6,376 bases of DNA from Neptuniibacter sp. (GTDB lineage Bacteria > Pseudomonadota > Gammaproteobacteria > Pseudomonadales > Balneatricaceae): the NCBI GenBank assembly GCA_024686055.1, contig JAIBDV010000186.1, positions 1 to 6,376 on the forward strand. The letters run 5' to 3'. Each line of letters starts with the position of its first letter. Position 1 is the stretch's first letter. The position numbers were made by a program, and so were the translations under genes. Below are positions 3,801 through 6,376 of this stretch, one piece after another. Below the pieces are notes generated by a model, which saw only the letters and a program-made list of their open reading frames with translations, was not told where the DNA came from and searched no databases.

Positions 3801-5570
3801 ATGAGTAAATTTGGCCGTGGTACGGGCTTCGCCATCACCGCGTTGGTCGCTGGTATGTCTGTGGCAGGAATGTCCTGGGCAGGGGTGACTGATAAAGATA
3901 TTCTGAACGACCAGATGACTACCGATGATGTGGTGTCCAATGGTCTGGGCCCGAAAGGTCAGCGCTTCAGTCCGCTGAAACGGGTGAATACGGATACGGT
4001 AAAAGATCTGCGCCCGGTCTGGTCCTTCTCCTTCGGCGGTGAAAAACAGCGCGGACAAGAGTCCCAGCCGATGGTGAAAGATGGCGTTATGTACGTCACG
4101 GGTTCTTATTCCCGTGTTTTTGCCATCGATGTTAAAACCGGTGACGAGCTGTGGCAGTACGATGCCCGCCTGCCGGATGGCATCATGCCGTGTTGTGATG
4201 TTATCAACCGTGGTGTCGCGCTGTTTGGTGATCTGGTGATCTTCGGTAGCCTGGATGCCAAGCTGATCGCCCTCAATGCCAAAACCGGTAAGGTGGTCTG
4301 GAAGAAGAAAGTCGCTGACTATAAAGCGGGTTACTCACTGACCGCTGCACCGTTACTGGTCAACGGTAAAGTGATCACCGGTGTCTCCGGTGGTGAGTTC
4401 GGGGTGGTGGGCAAAGTTGAAGCCTACGATGCCAAAACCGGCAAGCTGGTCTGGAGCCGGCCAACGGTTGAAGGCCACATGGGCTACATCTGGAAAGACG
4501 GCAAGAAAACCGAAAACGGTATTTCCGGTGGTGCGCCAGGTAAAACATGGCCGGGTGATCTGTGGAAAACCGGGGGTGCAGCGCCCTGGCTGGGCGGTAC
4601 CTATGATCCAGACGTCAATCTGCTGTTCTTCGGCACCGGTAACCCGGCGCCCTGGAACTCCCACCTGCGCCCGGGGGATAACCTGTTCTCCTCCTCCCGT
4701 CTGGCAATCAGCCCGGATACCGGCAAGATCGTCTGGCACTTCCAGACCACGCCCAATGATGGCTGGGATTACGATGGCGTAAACGAAGTCGTCTCCTTTG
4801 ATTACAAAGCCAACGGTAAAACCATCAAGGCGGCAGGTACCGCTGACCGTAATGGTTTCTTCTACGTGCTGAACCGTGAAAACGGTGAATTTATCCGTGG
4901 TTTCCCGTTTGTCGATGAAATCACCTGGGCCAAAGGGCTGGATAAAAACGGCCGGCCGATTTACAGCGAAGCGCACCGTCCGGGCAACCCGGCCGCGTCT
5001 GCCGATGGCAAAAAAGGCAAATCGATTCGTGCCGTACCGTCCTTCCTGGGCGGTAAAAACTGGATGCCAGTCTCTTATAGTAAAGATAGCGGCCTGTTCT
5101 ACGTACCGTCCAATGAGTGGGCGATGGATATCTGGAACGAGCCGGTATCCTACAAAAAAGGTGCGGCTTACCTGGGTGCTGGCTTCACGATCAAATCACT
5201 GAATGAAGATTACATCGGCGTGCTGCGTGCGATTGATCCGAAAACCGGTGAAGAGAAATGGCGCTACAAAAACTACGCACCACTGTGGGGTGGGGTACTG
5301 TCGACCGCCGGTAACCTGGTCTTTATGGGCAACCCGGAAGGCTACCTGATGGCGTTTGATGCCAAATCGGGTGAGATGAAATACAAGTTCAACACCGGCT
5401 CCGGCATTGTCGGTTCACCCATCACCTGGGAGATGGATGGTGAGCAGTACATCTCGGTTGTGTCCGGCTGGGGTGGTGCAGTACCGCTGTGGGGTGGTGA
5501 AGTGGCTAAACGTATTAAGCACCTGAACCAGGGCGGCAGTGTCTGGACCTTTAAGCTGCCAGAGTCCTGA
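3801..5570 (+). CDS. pedH: Lanthanide-type PQQ-dependent alcohol dehydrogenase (PedH/ExaF type)
   Basis: This 589-residue periplasmic quinoprotein oxidises alcohols to aldehydes, and often further to acids, and passes electrons to a cytochrome c. Residues 1-27 are a signal peptide (SWA before Gly28). Diagnostic features are the vicinal Cys131-Cys132 pair in GIMPCCDVINR, Glu199 in SGGEFG and Asn281 in GTGNPAPWN as metal ligands, Arg350 (TADRNGFF), and catalytic base Asp323 in WDYDG. Asp325, two residues on, is the extra acidic ligand that marks lanthanide-dependent enzymes; calcium enzymes have a small residue there. Repeated W-motifs such as AIDVKTGDELW (108-118), ALNAKTGKVVW, AYDAKTGKLVW and AIDPKTGEEKW fit an eight-bladed propeller. 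The block around KTGGAAPWLGG (256-266) resembles ExaA/PedH rather than methanol dehydrogenase, so ethanol or larger alcohols are likelier substrates than methanol. The C-terminus adds no haem domain, so it is a type I enzyme using separate PedF. GGT, CGT, AAA and CTG codons look frequent, suggesting high expression. It stands alone between two terminators. Confidence 0.93.
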   Translation: MSKFGRGTGFAITALVAGMSVAGMSWAGVTDKDILNDQMTTDDVVSNGLGPKGQRFSPLKRVNTDTVKDLRPVWSFSFGGEKQRGQESQPMVKDGVMYVTGSYSRVFAIDVKTGDELWQYDARLPDGIMPCCDVINRGVALFGDLVIFGSLDAKLIALNAKTGKVVWKKKVADYKAGYSLTAAPLLVNGKVITGVSGGEFGVVGKVEAYDAKTGKLVWSRPTVEGHMGYIWKDGKKTENGISGGAPGKTWPGDLWKTGGAAPWLGGTYDPDVNLLFFGTGNPAPWNSHLRPGDNLFSSSRLAISPDTGKIVWHFQTTPNDGWDYDGVNEVVSFDYKANGKTIKAAGTADRNGFFYVLNRENGEFIRGFPFVDEITWAKGLDKNGRPIYSEAHRPGNPAASADGKKGKSIRAVPSFLGGKNWMPVSYSKDSGLFYVPSNEWAMDIWNEPVSYKKGAAYLGAGFTIKSLNEDYIGVLRAIDPKTGEEKWRYKNYAPLWGGVLSTAGNLVFMGNPEGYLMAFDAKSGEMKYKFNTGSGIVGSPITWEMDGEQYISVVSGWGGAVPLWGGEVAKRIKHLNQGGSVWTFKLPES

Positions 5571-5608
5571 GCGTGCTATAACGCTAACGCTAGATATGAG
5601 ATGACTTG

Positions 5609-5634
5609 ACCGGGCCTTTGGGCCCGGTTTTTTT
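5609..5634 (+). terminator. Intrinsic terminator of the dehydrogenase gene
   Basis: An 8-bp stem, ACCGGGCC (5609-5616) with GGCCCGGT (5621-5628), a TTTG loop and seven T (5628-5634), 38 bases after the dehydrogenase stop. There is no A-run on its left side, so it does not look like an efficient terminator for the convergent gene on the other strand. Confidence 0.92.
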
Positions 5635-5650
5635 GTCTGTGAATGCTGGT

Positions 5651-6376
5651 TCAGGGGGCGATCAGCGAGGGCGGTTCCGAACACTGGGCGGCGGTGTTAT
5701 GGGCCTGGTCGAGCCAGAACTCGAAGGGCTGGTTGAAGTTATTGATCAGCTGAGTGCTGTAGCTCAGCCAGCAGCGCTGTTCTGTGTCACTGGCGGCAAT
5801 AATGTCTGGCAGGCTGCATGTGATCCGCTGACCTATCTGTTTCAGCGCTGCCGGGCTTTTCAGCCGGGTGAGGATGGCAAATGCGTTGTCGTCTACCCGG
5901 GCGGCCAGATCATTGTCGCGAATATGTAACTGCAAGGTGTGGGCAACCCCTTTCAATACAGTTGCGGCCAGCGCTGTGCCCTGTTGTTCACGTAACCGGT
6001 TCAGGCCGTTGAGCTGCAGATAGACCAGCCCCAGTGCTTCCCGGTTATGCCGGGCCAGGTTGACCCGCTGTGTGGCCATGGCGAGAAACCCGGGCAGGTT
6101 GGTCAGCCCGGTCTGGTCATCGCAGGCAGCCAGCTGGCGGATCTGATCGTACTGTTGCACCAGTAGCAGGTCAGTTTCGATGCTTTCTTTCTGCTGCTCG
6201 ACCAGTGCCAGCAGGGTATTGCTGTAGTGGGTGGAGGCAAAGTCCAGCAGGCACAGGGTGCCAAAGCTTTTGCCGTCTGGCCAGTAGGCAGGGGTAGCCA
6301 GGAATGAGGCGAATGGTGGGCTGGGTTGCATGCTCTGTGTCAGCCAGTCGGGGTGCTGCCCTTTGTTGGCAAAGTA
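5651..6376 (-). CDS. GAF-GGDEF signalling protein with degenerate GGDEF site (partial, N-terminus outside window)
   Basis: The reading frame is open to the right edge; 241 C-terminal residues are visible, and the Met at 6331 is internal, because the frame upstream continues a recognisable GAF domain (YFANKGQHPDW). The GAF end, with YWPDGKSFGTLCLLD at visible residues 31-45, is followed by a helical linker (about 50-83) and a GGDEF domain (about 84-225). The domain start DDQTGLTNLPGF (86-97) is family-like. The signature loop reads DDNAF (162-166) instead of GGDEF, and the first metal-site Asp of the usual hDxDxFK segment is Gln (LQLNGLN, 120-126). Diguanylate cyclase activity is therefore unlikely. 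The RxxD inhibitory-site motif (RDND, 153-156) is kept at the normal spacing, five residues before the signature, so c-di-GMP binding remains possible. The gene converges on the dehydrogenase with an 80-base gap; a functional link to alcohol oxidation cannot be claimed from position alone. Confidence 0.85.
   Translation of the reverse strand, partial: YFANKGQHPDWLTQSMQPSPPFASFLATPAYWPDGKSFGTLCLLDFASTHYSNTLLALVEQQKESIETDLLLVQQYDQIRQLAACDDQTGLTNLPGFLAMATQRVNLARHNREALGLVYLQLNGLNRLREQQGTALAATVLKGVAHTLQLHIRDNDLAARVDDNAFAILTRLKSPAALKQIGQRITCSLPDIIAASDTEQRCWLSYSTQLINNFNQPFEFWLDQAHNTAAQCSEPPSLIAP

Noticed and set aside
4353..4976. 207-codon reading frame on the - strand inside the dehydrogenase gene
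   Set aside because: Antisense shadow of a strongly conserved quinoprotein sequence; no domain or ribosome site.
5609..5634. Bidirectional terminator serving the GGDEF gene as well
   Set aside because: There is no A-run left of the stem, so the - strand transcript would lack the needed T-run.
1..6376. CRISPR array, insertion sequence, tRNA or rRNA
   Set aside because: No regularly spaced direct repeats, transposase motifs, terminal repeats or tRNA/rRNA-like sequence were seen. The similar short stretches within the dehydrogenase gene encode its propeller W-motifs.

Overview
The window comes from a gammaproteobacterium with moderate-to-high GC, most likely from the Pseudomonas / Oceanospirillales / Alteromonadales part of the class. 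It carries the periplasmic part of a PQQ-dependent (quinoprotein) alcohol oxidation system. The gene order is cytochrome c-550 (PedF/ExaB type), substrate-binding-like protein (PedG/MxaJ type), SoxYZ-like carrier, metallo-beta-lactamase-fold hydrolase, then a PedH/ExaF-type alcohol dehydrogenase. As I remember it, this matches the pedF-pedG-...-pedH cluster of Pseudomonas putida. The assignment rests on protein motifs and gene order, not on a database search.

Layout. Bases 1-442 contain no gene I can support. They are unusually rich in short inverted repeats, including two abutting perfect palindromes at 16-41, a GNRA-type hairpin at 188-203, a hairpin with an AAC-repeat loop at 227-257, and an 8-bp stem at 319-354. 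Bases 443-3561 hold four + strand genes in a tight array (29-bp overlap, 45-bp gap, 10-bp gap), most simply one transcription unit. It ends at a strong intrinsic terminator (3600-3626). Bases 3627-3800 are the regulatory leader of the dehydrogenase gene (3801-5570), which has its own terminator (5609-5634). From 5651 to the right edge a convergent gene on the - strand encodes the C-terminal part of a GAF-GGDEF protein whose GGDEF site is degenerate.

How the genes fit together. All five + strand products carry N-terminal export signals, so the system works in the periplasm. The dehydrogenase has the vicinal Cys-Cys pair, the catalytic Asp and the extra Asp two residues later (WDYDG) that marks lanthanide-dependent enzymes. 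It should pass electrons to the mono-haem cytochrome. The substrate-binding-like protein has no transporter genes beside it and resembles proteins thought to serve the dehydrogenase itself (MxaJ/XoxJ). The SoxYZ-like carrier and the metallohydrolase form the poorly understood 'quinoprotein relay' pair. In the mature sequences of the five exported proteins, the only cysteine not accounted for by haem or the vicinal pair is the GGGC cysteine of the carrier. This points to a thiol-bound intermediate handed between dehydrogenase and hydrolase, which is the least described biology in the window.

Regulation. A run of four AAN triplets lies just upstream of the start codon of the first gene of the operon and again upstream of the dehydrogenase gene, and a third shorter run sits in a hairpin loop at 238-246. 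These match the A-rich motif bound by Hfq/Crc in pseudomonad catabolite repression. No confident sigma-70 promoter was found for either unit.
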